DNA from: Alteromonas profundi
GTDB taxonomy: Bacteria > Pseudomonadota > Gammaproteobacteria > Enterobacterales > Alteromonadaceae
Assembly: GCF_010500865.1 (NCBI RefSeq)
Contig: NZ_JAAAWN010000005.1
Location: forward strand, 157,772 to 221,771
Direction of reading: 5' to 3'
DNA: 64,000 nucleotides
A program made the position numbers and the translations under genes. Numbering within the stretch: position 1 is the first letter of the stretch; every line of letters starts with the position of its first letter. Under the pieces are notes generated by a model. That model had not been told where the DNA came from, did no database searches, and saw only the letters and a list, made by a program, of their open reading frames with translations. Of this stretch, positions 56,311 to 64,000 are shown one piece after another.

Positions 56311-57405
56311 ATGATATTAAGTGATGAACAAAAGGCGTCGCTGATTGACGCTGGTATACGAGCCCCTTCTGCAGATAATTCTCAACCTTGGAAATACCAG
56401 TGGGACAATGCATCTGAGCTATCTATCTGGCGGGACGCAGAGTTAAGTGGGTTTGCCACGGATAAAACGTTTATTCTCACTGATCTCGCTATTGGTTGTG
56501 TCATTGAGTCAATTCGTTTAAAAGCACTTGAAAGTAAATTAAATGCAGAAATTGTGTATTGCCCAAGCGATGAAAGCGAAAAAATCGCTACTTTGGTATT
56601 TACTTCCTCTGCCAGTAATACGCCCCCGCTCCCCAATGAAAAAGCGAATAAAAAAGTCGTTGATGAAACCGCGAGCGACAGGGAACTCGCCTCGTACATT
56701 GAGGCTCGCTGTACTGATAGACGTTTTCCCTATAAAGGCCCCGTAACTGAGAGCGAAAGTCTTGCGTTAGCCGGCGCGGTGAATGATAAAGATTACGCAC
56801 TTAATGTATATACCGACAAGGCCGCGATTGCACAATTTTTGCCGAGCATAAAAGAAGCCGAGCAAATTCGTTTCGAGTGCGCAAGCTTACATCAAGAGCT
56901 ATTTCAAACTATCGTTTTTGACCAACCGGCGCCGGATAAAGGCATGACTCCCGCGATGTTAAGTATTGAGCCTATTGCAAGGCCTATGTTTCGTCTTATG
57001 GCAACGTGGCGAACTATGCAAAAACTCAATAAAATTGGCACCAGTAAAATGATTGCCATGCGCTCAGTTACCCTGCCGTTTAAGCTATCCCCCGCTATGT
57101 GCGTGCTGACAACAAAAAGTACGTCTCGCATCGATATTATAAAGGCCGGGCAACAAATGCTGAGATTTTGGCTTAAAGCAACCCAGCTGGGTTTATCTGT
57201 TCACCCCTATGCTGCCCCAGGGGTGTTGCCTTTGGCTAAACCAGATGTTGGAGAACCGTATCTTTCCCGTTTAAGTAATGTCAAACGCAATGTGGATAGC
57301 GAGGTGGCCAATGGACAACAGGTCATTATGTTTTTTCGCGTTGGTCGCTGTGCGGGTACGCCTACAACTTCGTGTAGACGAAGCGCTGATAGCCTTAAAA
57401 AATAA
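56311..57405 (+). CDS. Acg-like nitroreductase-family flavoprotein
   Basis: A 364-residue protein of the nitroreductase superfamily, Acg-like branch. The FMN-binding N terminus reads APSADNSQPWKYQWD (residues ~18-32); TDLAIGCVIESIRLKALE (~57-74) and CTDRRFPYKGP (~130-140) agree with Acg family members, and QLGLSVHPYAAPGVLPLA lies near the C terminus. It is the third gene of the cassette with the acyltransferase and ThiF-like genes. Flavin-dependent oxidation or reduction of the adenylated or acylated product is a reasonable role, but unproven. The last dozen residues are polar and dispensable-looking. Confidence 0.82.
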   Translation: MILSDEQKASLIDAGIRAPSADNSQPWKYQWDNASELSIWRDAELSGFATDKTFILTDLAIGCVIESIRLKALESKLNAEIVYCPSDESEKIATLVFTSSASNTPPLPNEKANKKVVDETASDRELASYIEARCTDRRFPYKGPVTESESLALAGAVNDKDYALNVYTDKAAIAQFLPSIKEAEQIRFECASLHQELFQTIVFDQPAPDKGMTPAMLSIEPIARPMFRLMATWRTMQKLNKIGTSKMIAMRSVTLPFKLSPAMCVLTTKSTSRIDIIKAGQQMLRFWLKATQLGLSVHPYAAPGVLPLAKPDVGEPYLSRLSNVKRNVDSEVANGQQVIMFFRVGRCAGTPTTSCRRSADSLKK

Positions 57406-57639
57406 GGCTTACGCAAAAACTGTCATAATAATTTACACCTGCTGGTTTTGACTATTTATTGCACTTTTTCTCGCGCGAAAAAAAAGTAAGGTAGGCAGTA
57501 ACTTAGTATATAAGTATCGGGGTTGGCATAGATTAAGCTTAGTTACCACCGAGCAAGGATTTAGCTGACCTAAGTAGTACAGCGAAGATAATGCTCTAAC
57601 CATGTGTTAGGCAATATTAACGAAAGGTGTATTATTATT

Positions 57640-58515
57640 ATGAAACGATATAAGCTTTTATTAGCCGCCACGGTGTTAGGGATTGCCGGCCATGCCGCAG
57701 CAGATCCTATTACGGTTGGTGGAATTACGTGGGACCCTGATGCAGGAGCAGATTTTGATGCTGGGTCTTCAGTGTGGGAAAACTTTATTGATCCAGGTCC
57801 AGACGGGGTGTTTGGTACCGGTGATGATGTCGAAGATACCATTTCAGGTTATGGGCAAATAAACTCTATTAACGGGTTTAGCGCTTCGCAATTTGGCAAC
57901 GGATTTTGTGAATGGGGTTGCCAGCTTACTTTTGCCTTTGGTGGCTTTACCATCAATGCAGCCGAGTCAGATCTTAGCGACCCTGCCAGTCAACACTTTG
58001 TTTTTGATGGTGGTTGGGTTAACTGGTACGTTGATGATATAGCAACGGGTACTATTATGGACTTCGGCGACCCTGCAAGTCTTACCATGGCTGATGCAAC
58101 AGATGGCACCCTTTGGTTAAGTGCTAATTCGCATACCAGCTGGGATGCTACCGCTGGTTACATGGCAGCACTGTTTGGTAACGGTACCTCTATAGGTAGT
58201 GGCAACGATAATGGTAACGGTTCTGGTTTACTTGATATTGGGACTACGTCCGCGGGTACCGGTGTGGCTAACGATGCTTTTGATACCAATAGCTTATTAG
58301 ACCAAGCGTCACTAGGTGGTGGTGTAGATGGGTATGCAGATTTGCAATTCACTTCTACTTTTAGACCAGCAGGTACCACAACCGCTGACGGTAAGACGTT
58401 AGAAGGCGATACAGATTTTACAGGTGATACTGTTCCAGTACCTGAGCCATCTTCTCTTGTTGTCCTAGGGTTAAGTGTACTTGGTTTAGCGCGCATGAGA
58501 CGTCGTCGCGTATAA
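57640..58515 (+). CDS. PEP-CTERM sorting domain-containing secreted protein
   Basis: A 291-residue secreted protein. Signal peptide MKRYKLLLAATVLGIAGHAAAD; beta-rich central domain with WDPDAGADFDAGSSVWENFI and repeated Asp/Gly/Asn-rich loops; C-terminal PEP-CTERM signal PVPEPSSLVVLGLSVLGLARMRRRRV. The frame is open from 57604; ATG 57640 has GAAAGGTG upstream and gives the correct signal peptide. It follows the acyltransferase-ThiF-nitroreductase cassette by 234 bp on the same strand and ends with its own terminator. Confidence 0.92.
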   Translation: MKRYKLLLAATVLGIAGHAAADPITVGGITWDPDAGADFDAGSSVWENFIDPGPDGVFGTGDDVEDTISGYGQINSINGFSASQFGNGFCEWGCQLTFAFGGFTINAAESDLSDPASQHFVFDGGWVNWYVDDIATGTIMDFGDPASLTMADATDGTLWLSANSHTSWDATAGYMAALFGNGTSIGSGNDNGNGSGLLDIGTTSAGTGVANDAFDTNSLLDQASLGGGVDGYADLQFTSTFRPAGTTTADGKTLEGDTDFTGDTVPVPEPSSLVVLGLSVLGLARMRRRRV

Positions 58516-58542
58516 ATCAAAAAGAGTTTTATTTTTAAATGT

Positions 58543-58569
58543 AAAACCACTTCTTCGAAGTGGTTTTTT
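58543..58569 (+). terminator. Rho-independent terminator of the PEP-CTERM gene
   Basis: AAAACCACTTC at 58543-58553 pairs with GAAGTGGTTTT at 58557-58567 around a three-base loop, with six T (58564-58569). Confidence 0.94.
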
Positions 58570-58910
58570 ATGCTTACGTACCAATGCCCCTATGTTGAAA
58601 ACGACCGCTTGGTGTCGCCCTCATGTACGCTTTATTGTGTGTAAATAGTGGCTGGTAGCAGCCATAGATTAAGCGCCGGTGCGATTTAAAGGTGAAGGTT
58701 AGTTTCTGCATCCCTGTAGGAGCTAGTCGCATCATACATTGTCAGCTTTGTTTACACCCCAACCTTTATGGCTTTATCCCCCTAAAAAAGGTAACCCTAC
58801 GCGTTGCTAAATACGGCGTTTTAGGATAGTTGTTTTTGGCTTATGCCCATTGAGTAGCGTAGAGGCTACCGTTGCATAGTGAGGTAATAGGGGAAGGTTG
58901 CGAGTAATAG

Positions 58911-58942
58911 AAAAGGCCCAGCAATTATTTGCTGGGCCTTTT
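58911..58942 (-). terminator. Rho-independent terminator of the nuclease gene
   Basis: AAAAGGCCCAGCAA at 58911-58924 pairs perfectly with TTGCTGGGCCTTTT at 58929-58942 around a four-base loop. It lies 45 bp downstream of the minus-strand nuclease gene and could work in both directions. Confidence 0.94.
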
Positions 58943-58986
58943 GCTTACGTCGTTAGGTTTTCTTATTTTTCTTAACGATAAATCGT

Positions 58987-61554
58987 TTATTTCTTAATAC
59001 GACGGCGAAAGGTTAACATTGCTGCCATAAATGCAAGAATGTAACCCATTGAGCCGCCTGAATCGTTATCAGCAGTATCATCTCCTTCCACGTCTTCCAC
59101 GTCAGCTTCAAGACTGAAAGTTGCTATGAATGGGTCGTGATCAGAGCTGCGGTATGCACCCACATCAGTAAATGCATAGCCATCTTCGTCAGCATAGTAA
59201 CGAAGGGCCTGGTCGTACTGCAGTTGATAGGCTTCTGGTGAGTTAATATTCCAATGCGCGCCGTCTATTGCATCGTCAAGGAGCGCTTGGCTAGCTAATA
59301 CATGGTCTAAGCTACCTACTTGTTCAGTGCCATAGAACCAGTATGAGAAGCCATCGGCATCAAACTCTTCGGCTAAGTTAACATATCCATAGTTACTTTC
59401 TACTTCAACTGATGCGCCTTCATCCATACCTGTATTGATAGCCGTTTTAATGGTGTAGCCCCGTTCTTCGGCACTGTAGTCAGTTAATACGGCAACAGGA
59501 TCTTCTGCGCTATATGCGTTCAAGTCGCCCAGTATTAGTTTGCGTTCAGGGAGACTTTCATCACTCAGCGCGTCACCTAGGGTGATAGCGGCGGATACAC
59601 GAAACGCATTACAGCTGCCTTGAATAGTATCTATTTCTGATGTTTCTTCTGCTAGGTCTTCCGCACACTCTGAACCTTTTGATTTAAAGTGGTTAACGGC
59701 TACAACAAACGATTTTTCACTTTCAGTATGAACAAATGTCTGAACGAGAGCTGGACGCATGCGAGCTAAGCTATCTTCATCGATTTGCTGCTCTGGCATG
59801 GCGACCACTTGGGCGTCGCCGCTGGGCGTTACTACCGATGCGCGGTATAGAAGACCTACAGTGATAGCGTCAGTTCCTACAATTGTGCCATCGGCAGTGC
59901 TTACAAAGCTGTATTGCTCTGTTTCGCCAAGTTCAGCATTAATTGCAGTCACTAAAGCCTGAATAGCACTGTCTTCACCAAAGCCGTCGTTTTCAATTTC
60001 CATTAAACCTACAACGTCGGCATTCAGACCAACGATAGCTTCAACAATACGACCTTGTTGAAGTTCAAAGGCTGTCTCGTCATCTGCACCACGGTTGGCA
60101 TCGTAGTCGAACGTCACGTCACCGTTTTCATCTACTTCACCATTGAAATAGTTTAATACGTTAAACGTTGCAACCGATAAGTTGCCTTCAGTTATAACAG
60201 GGCTTGCTTCACGGCTTGATGTTACGGTAATTACTTCAGTAGGGTTGATGCGATACGTACCGAAACTGTAGTTCAACGGACCCGATGCTGACACTGTATC
60301 GCCAATACGAATAGGGTTGGCGTAACTAAAGGTAGGGAAAAAGCTAACTAAGTCTGGGTATGAAGAGCTATTGTCATCTTCGATAGTAAGTAAGCTTGCT
60401 TCGGCTTCAGCCTCTGCTTCAAGATACGCTTCTGAAAGAGGCGCTGCTACGTCGCTAGGCTGACGTTTGATAGCGTCGCTGACGACTATCTCGCCGTAGC
60501 GCCATAAGTCATTAGTACTCGTTACGGTAGCATCGGTTACTGAAACTAACATACCTTCAACCGTTTCAAGGTCTAGCGTGTATGGCATAGTGACTTCAGT
60601 TACCACAACATCTTCACTGGTTCCACAGTCAGCTGGCGTTACATCTGCGTCCATTGCTAGTGTGGTAAGGCCGTAATTTTCACCCACTTCACCGTACAAA
60701 CGGATGACACTACCAACTTCAATATCAGTGCTGCCATCAACAAAAATACCTTCAGAGGTGGTATCGTCGCCATCACTGTCCGCTGATTCTTCTTGAATAA
60801 AGAAACCATCTGCTCGTTTACCTGTAATCACCGCCTCAACAATGTGGCTGTTGCCAACTTCAGCTGAAGACGCATCGCTTCCTTGGATAGCGCTGATTAG
60901 CGTCGCTTCTGCGCTACATTCACCAAGCTCCACGGTAGGTACTTCTGGTTCAACAATAACCTCACCGCCACCTTCTGTAGTAAAGGTGCCCGCTGGGAAA
61001 GGGGTAGCGGCGCCAACATTGGTATCAGCGCCATCTAATGCGTCAGTGCCACTGAAAGTCCAGTTGCTTGCAGTAAATGTACCTGAGTTCGCTGTTTGGC
61101 CACTAACACGGTATGCCCAGCCATCGGCGTAATCCCACGTTTCGCCACTACCATCTACATTAATATCCCCAAAGGTATCTACTACCACCTCGTTTTCGAA
61201 AAGCTCAACCGCGTCATCGCCATTGATGCCCATGGCGCTCGACTCAAAATCAGGCGCGTTACCGAAAAAAGCAGTAAATCCTTCTGTTTCCGATGCCACA
61301 TAAATATATGAGCCAGCCGACGCGCTTTGCGCTGGGAAGGTGAATTCTTCACCGTCAGTGCCGCCGCCGTTGTTTGCAGAACCTAATCCATAGACAGACA
61401 GATCAGCAATATCGTTTACGACATAAAGCTCTACGGCTTTTGGTACGCCGCCACTTAGTGGGCCATCGATGACACCGGTAATAACGAGATCACTCGCATT
61501 CGCGGAAAAGGCAGACAATATGCCTGCGGTGAGTAAAGACAATGATGTTTTCAT
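58987..61554 (-). CDS. ExeM/NucH-family extracellular endonuclease with GlyGly-CTERM signal
   Basis: An 855-residue secreted nuclease. Signal peptide to about residue 20; a lamin-tail-like domain (LVITGVIDGPLSGGVPKAVELYVVNDIADLSVYGLGSA) at ~22-190; an OB-fold-like region at ~205-440; and an endonuclease/exonuclease/phosphatase domain from ~455 with FNVLNYFNG, LMEIENDG, VNHFKSKGSEC, LGDLNAYSAEDP and SSDHDPF. These match extracellular DNases of the ExeM/NucH type. The C terminus is a GlyGly-CTERM signal: GG, a hydrophobic helix (MGYILAFMAAMLTF) and RRRIKK, the target of rhombosortase. It probably degrades environmental DNA for phosphate or remodels biofilm. Confidence 0.94.
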   Translation of the reverse strand: MKTSLSLLTAGILSAFSANASDLVITGVIDGPLSGGVPKAVELYVVNDIADLSVYGLGSANNGGGTDGEEFTFPAQSASAGSYIYVASETEGFTAFFGNAPDFESSAMGINGDDAVELFENEVVVDTFGDINVDGSGETWDYADGWAYRVSGQTANSGTFTASNWTFSGTDALDGADTNVGAATPFPAGTFTTEGGGEVIVEPEVPTVELGECSAEATLISAIQGSDASSAEVGNSHIVEAVITGKRADGFFIQEESADSDGDDTTSEGIFVDGSTDIEVGSVIRLYGEVGENYGLTTLAMDADVTPADCGTSEDVVVTEVTMPYTLDLETVEGMLVSVTDATVTSTNDLWRYGEIVVSDAIKRQPSDVAAPLSEAYLEAEAEAEASLLTIEDDNSSSYPDLVSFFPTFSYANPIRIGDTVSASGPLNYSFGTYRINPTEVITVTSSREASPVITEGNLSVATFNVLNYFNGEVDENGDVTFDYDANRGADDETAFELQQGRIVEAIVGLNADVVGLMEIENDGFGEDSAIQALVTAINAELGETEQYSFVSTADGTIVGTDAITVGLLYRASVVTPSGDAQVVAMPEQQIDEDSLARMRPALVQTFVHTESEKSFVVAVNHFKSKGSECAEDLAEETSEIDTIQGSCNAFRVSAAITLGDALSDESLPERKLILGDLNAYSAEDPVAVLTDYSAEERGYTIKTAINTGMDEGASVEVESNYGYVNLAEEFDADGFSYWFYGTEQVGSLDHVLASQALLDDAIDGAHWNINSPEAYQLQYDQALRYYADEDGYAFTDVGAYRSSDHDPFIATFSLEADVEDVEGDDTADNDSGGSMGYILAFMAAMLTFRRRIKK

Positions 61555-61874
61555 TGGTGTTTCCCTGTGTTTATTTTTAATTTTAACCCGTGAAAATTTA
61601 CCGAGTCTTACTTTTGCTACTCACTAGCCTATAAGCTTAATCGCGACGTAGGAATGATTTGTTTACATTCAAGCTGCGTTTATAAAAGTCTCTGTAAAAC
61701 AGTTAATTAGCCCCTTTAAATAAGTTTACTTATGTCATTGTGTCGTCATAAATATTTATCGTTGACAATAAGTAATGCTAACTATGCTTTTTTACAGCAA
61801 CGAAATTTATAAATTACTCAGGTATTGAGAGACATTAAAGGAGGGGGCCTTTTGCTTACTTGTTCAACAGTTTT

Positions 61875-61887
61875 CCTCCTAAGGAGG
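61875..61887 (+). promoter_or_regulatory. Palindrome containing a perfect Shine-Dalgarno sequence
   Basis: CCTCCTAAGGAGG is a 13-base palindrome. Its right half, AAGGAGG, is a full Shine-Dalgarno sequence nine bases before the GTG at 61897. The left half would mask it in RNA. A further copy of AAAGGAGG at 61837-61844 could pair with the masking half and free the site, a layout resembling a translational switch. Confidence 0.4.
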
Positions 61888-61896
61888 CGAACGTGG

Positions 61897-61959
61897 GTGG
61901 CTAAGAAAAGAACAATGAGAGCGAAAGAAGGTATGCGCAAGCCAAATAAGCGGCTTTAA
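61897..61959 (+). CDS. Possible 20-residue basic peptide
   Basis: A GTG-initiated ORF of 20 codons (MAKKRTMRAKEG at the start, KPNKRL at the end) with nine lysines or arginines. It has an AAGGAGG site nine bases upstream, as strong as any in the window. The composition is like ribosome-associated small basic proteins, but I do not recognise it. The strong site may be chance because it is part of a palindrome. Stop TAA at 61957-61959. Confidence 0.35.
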   Translation: MAKKRTMRAKEGMRKPNKRL

Positions 61960-62045
61960 ATTTTGACGCTATACCTTGGCTTTTACAGTATTGACGTAAT
62001 ATAGAGACGTTATAATAGAGTAAAAAGAGATGTAGGAATTAAAGC

Positions 62046-62180
62046 GTGGCCGTATCACTCTCAATTAGCTCCATGTTATTTCAGGGGACAAATCTTGATT
62101 GCGTAGGCGATTTATGCGATATTTCTCTTGTTCGAAAAAATGAACTGATGATTGATATATTGATTGTAAAAACTGATTAA
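62046..62180 (+). CDS. Possible 44-residue small ORF
   Basis: GTG-initiated ORF of 44 codons, with AGGA about nine bases upstream and a TATAAT hexamer at 62011-62016. A TTGACG lies 14 bp before the TATAAT, which is short for a sigma-70 promoter. The peptide begins MAVSLSISSMLFQG and has two hydrophobic patches. No family is recognised; it may be chance. Confidence 0.25.
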   Translation: MAVSLSISSMLFQGTNLDCVGDLCDISLVRKNELMIDILIVKTD

Positions 62181-62285
62181 AGAGTTCGAATTTACCAATT
62201 AGTTTTTCTTAGCACAACGCGTTATTCTTATCACCAGTTTCAAGGCGTCTTGGTTTGAACTTTTAAGTAAATCGAGAGGTCGCAG

Positions 62286-62300
62286 ATAACATTATGTTAT
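62286..62300. promoter_or_regulatory. 15-bp palindrome upstream of ahpC
   Basis: ATAACAT-T-ATGTTAT is a perfect palindrome of 7-bp arms, 70 bp before the ahpC ATG. It could be an operator for a peroxide-responsive regulator, but it does not match the OxyR consensus as I know it. Confidence 0.4.
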
Positions 62301-62369
62301 TTACGTGGGTAGCAGAGGGTTCTGTTACTCGCACGGTAAAACACAAACTCACTAAATGGAGAATTAAAC

Positions 62370-62933
62370 ATGGCATTGATTAATACTGCTATTAAACCTT
62401 TTAAAGCAACAGCATTTAAAGACGGCGAATTTATCGACGTAAGCAGCGAAGATATCAAGGGTAAGTGGGCAGTATTTGTATTTTACCCAGCAGACTTCAC
62501 CTTTGTATGTCCTACTGAGCTAGGTGATATTGCTGATAAATACGAAGAGCTACAATCACGTGGTGTTGAAGTGTTCTCAGTATCTACTGATACTCACTTT
62601 ACGCACAAAGCATGGCACGATTCTTCAGACACTATCAACAAGATCAAGTTTGCTATGATTGGCGACCCAACGGGCGAAATCACTCGTAACTTCGATTGTA
62701 TGCGTGAAACTATGGGACTTGCTGACCGTGCAACATTTGTTGTAGACCCAGAAGGTATCGTTCAAGCAATGGAAATCACGTCTGAAGGTATTGGCCGTGA
62801 CGCTGATGACCTAGTTCGTAAAGTTAAAGCTGCTCAGTACGTTGCGAATAACCCTGGTGAAGTTTGCCCAGCTAAATGGAAAGAAGGTGAAGCAACACTT
62901 GCACCATCTCTTGACCTAGTAGGCAAGATCTAA
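62370..62933 (+). CDS. ahpC: Alkyl hydroperoxide reductase subunit C (peroxiredoxin)
   Basis: A 187-residue typical 2-Cys peroxiredoxin which reduces hydrogen peroxide and organic hydroperoxides. The peroxidatic Cys47 is in [12 protein letters not shown] and the resolving Cys166 in [12 protein letters not shown]; both match E. coli AhpC (C46, C165). GGAG lies upstream of the ATG. ahpF, its flavoprotein reductase, follows after 141 bp on the same strand. Confidence 0.97.
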   Translation: MALINTAIKPFKATAFKDGEFIDVSSEDIKGKWAVFVFYPADFTFVCPTELGDIADKYEELQSRGVEVFSVSTDTHFTHKAWHDSSDTINKIKFAMIGDPTGEITRNFDCMRETMGLADRATFVVDPEGIVQAMEITSEGIGRDADDLVRKVKAAQYVANNPGEVCPAKWKEGEATLAPSLDLVGKI

Positions 62934-63074
62934 GTCTAGTCTGCGCACTAGCACCATGTAGTATAAGGGAGTGATTCTCCACTCCCTTTCTTTACAAACT
63001 CCAATTCTCGCTTATTTGTTGACCTGAAAAATGGTTGGCGGGGATCGGCATGTCGAAAATAAGGCAGGACAACC

Positions 63075-64000
63075 GTGTTAACTAAAGAAATTTTGCAAGC
63101 ATTGAAAGGCTATACCGAGTCAATGCAAAAAAACGTAACCTTTGTCGTACAGACTGGTGAACACAGCAAGCGCGCTGAGCTTGTGTCGTTTCTGTCCGAC
63201 ATTGCAGGTGTAAGCGATAAACTATCAATAGAAGAACGCGATACCCAAGGTAACTTGCGTAGTTCAATCAGCTTTCTACTAGAAGCCGATGGCGTAGATA
63301 CCGGTATCCGGTTCTCAGGCATCCCAGGCGGGCATGAGTTTAACTCACTGATTCTAGCCATTCTTCACGCCTCGGGAACCGAACTTAAAGTCGACGACAG
63401 TGTTAAATCTATCGTTAAAGCAGTTAAAGACGAACTTAATTTTGAAGTTTTCATTAGTCTTAGCTGTCATAACTGCCCTGAAGTTGTTCAGGCGCTTAAC
63501 CAGTTCGCATTGCTAAACGACAATATTACGTCTGAAATGATCGACGGTGGTTTATACCAGAACTTAATTAGCGAGCGAGACATTCAAGGTGTGCCCAGTG
63601 TTTACTTAAACGGCGAATTGTTCGCTAACGGCAAAGTAGATGCGGCTTCACTTATTGACAAATTGATTGAGCGAGACCCATCGTTAAAAGAAGCAAATAC
63701 GGGCGTTCAGTTGCCACTACAAGATGTTACTGTTATTGGCGGCGGGCCTGCTGGGGTAGCATCTGCTATTTACAGCGCACGTAAAGGCCTGAAAGTTACT
63801 ATGGTAGCGGAAAGTTTTGGCGGTCAGGTAAAAGATACGATGGGAATAGAGAACTTAATCTCTGTACCTAAGACCACAGGCCCAGAGCTCGTAGGTAATT
63901 TAATGGAGCACGTTAATGACTACGACATCACGCTTAAAGAGCACGTACGCGTCGATAACATCGAAAAAGGTAACGTTAAAACAATAACGCTATCTTCAGG
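63075..64000 (+). CDS. ahpF: Alkyl hydroperoxide reductase subunit F (partial)
   Basis: The gene starts with GTG at 63075, preceded by AGGA, and runs off the window, so only about 308 residues are visible. The N-terminal domain is the double thioredoxin fold of AhpF with CxxC in SLSCHNCPEVVQA (about residues 129-132) and VPSVYLNGELF. The pyridine nucleotide-disulfide oxidoreductase domain begins near residue 215 with VTVIGGGPAGVASAIYSARKG (FAD binding). It passes electrons from NADH to AhpC. It pairs with the preceding ahpC. Confidence 0.96.
   Translation, partial: MLTKEILQALKGYTESMQKNVTFVVQTGEHSKRAELVSFLSDIAGVSDKLSIEERDTQGNLRSSISFLLEADGVDTGIRFSGIPGGHEFNSLILAILHASGTELKVDDSVKSIVKAVKDELNFEVFISLSCHNCPEVVQALNQFALLNDNITSEMIDGGLYQNLISERDIQGVPSVYLNGELFANGKVDAASLIDKLIERDPSLKEANTGVQLPLQDVTVIGGGPAGVASAIYSARKGLKVTMVAESFGGQVKDTMGIENLISVPKTTGPELVGNLMEHVNDYDITLKEHVRVDNIEKGNVKTITLSS

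Larger units (their letters stand above)
58516..58986. other. Intergenic region between convergent PEP-CTERM and nuclease genes
   Basis: About 470 bp bounded by two strong terminators, one at each end (58543-58569 and 58911-58942). The 340 bp between them hold no ORF, repeat or RNA gene that I can recognise. Confidence 0.6.
61555..62369. other. 815-bp divergent intergenic region, nuclease / ahpC
   Basis: Unusually long gap between the minus-strand nuclease and ahpC. It contains a Shine-Dalgarno-like palindrome and 20-codon ORF (61875-61959), a possible 44-codon ORF (62046-62180) and a 15-bp palindrome close to ahpC (62286-62300), each listed separately. The first 250 bp hold nothing recognisable. 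Confidence 0.6.

Overview
The window looks like chromosomal DNA from a marine gammaproteobacterium of the Alteromonadales, most like Alteromonas. This rests on gene content and order (rimP-nusA-infB-rbfA-truB-rpsO, TonB-dependent receptors, PEP-CTERM and GlyGly-CTERM secreted proteins, E. coli-like initiator tRNAs) and on protein resemblance recalled from memory; no search was run. No prophage, complete insertion sequence, CRISPR array or rRNA was seen.

Layout. 1-5.8 kb: a FrnE/DsbA-like oxidoreductase with an XdhC-like protein, and a minus-strand TonB receptor. 5.1-17.8 kb: an acyl-CoA catabolic region. It holds a histidine phosphatase, an ACAD10/11-type acyl-CoA dehydrogenase, an aminoglycoside-phosphotransferase-like kinase and a quinone oxidoreductase on plus. 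A haloalkane-dehalogenase-like hydrolase and an SDR enzyme lie on minus. A FadB-like bifunctional enzyme, a thiolase and a large acyl-CoA dehydrogenase follow on plus, then another alpha/beta hydrolase. 17.8-19.8 kb: two near-identical small secreted proteins around a small membrane protein; both copies carry the same three-hairpin 3' region. 20-25.6 kb: a polyol locus with a SorC-type regulator and HAD phosphatase divergent from an NCS1-type permease and mannitol 2-dehydrogenase. 25.6-32.3 kb: LysR/MaoC divergent pair, MscS channel, entericidin-like lipoprotein, a second TonB receptor and pterin carbinolamine dehydratase.

32.4-37.3 kb: two identical initiator tRNA genes, then a MHYT hybrid histidine kinase and an HD-GYP response regulator. 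37.3-44.1 kb: the rimP-nusA-infB-rbfA-truB-rpsO translation cluster, with a leader that has its own promoter, a 28-codon ORF and two terminator-like hairpins. 44.2-49.9 kb: a coiled-coil membrane protein, a GNAT-nitrilase fusion, a degenerate receiver-TPR protein and a DsbA-like thioredoxin-fold protein.

49.6-61.6 kb: a secreted and sorted protein region. It contains a 1119-residue protein with calcium-binding-type repeats, two PEP-CTERM proteins, and a GlyGly-CTERM extracellular nuclease. Between the PEP-CTERM genes is a three-gene cassette: an exosortase-associated FeeM/LuxI-like acyltransferase, an E1/ThiF-like adenylyltransferase and an Acg-like nitroreductase. This cassette is the best candidate in the window for an uncharacterised biosynthetic system. 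61.6-64 kb: an 815-bp intergenic region with small-ORF candidates, then ahpC and the start of ahpF, which runs off the end.

Several start sites were moved from the longest ORF to a start with a better Shine-Dalgarno sequence; each entry says so.
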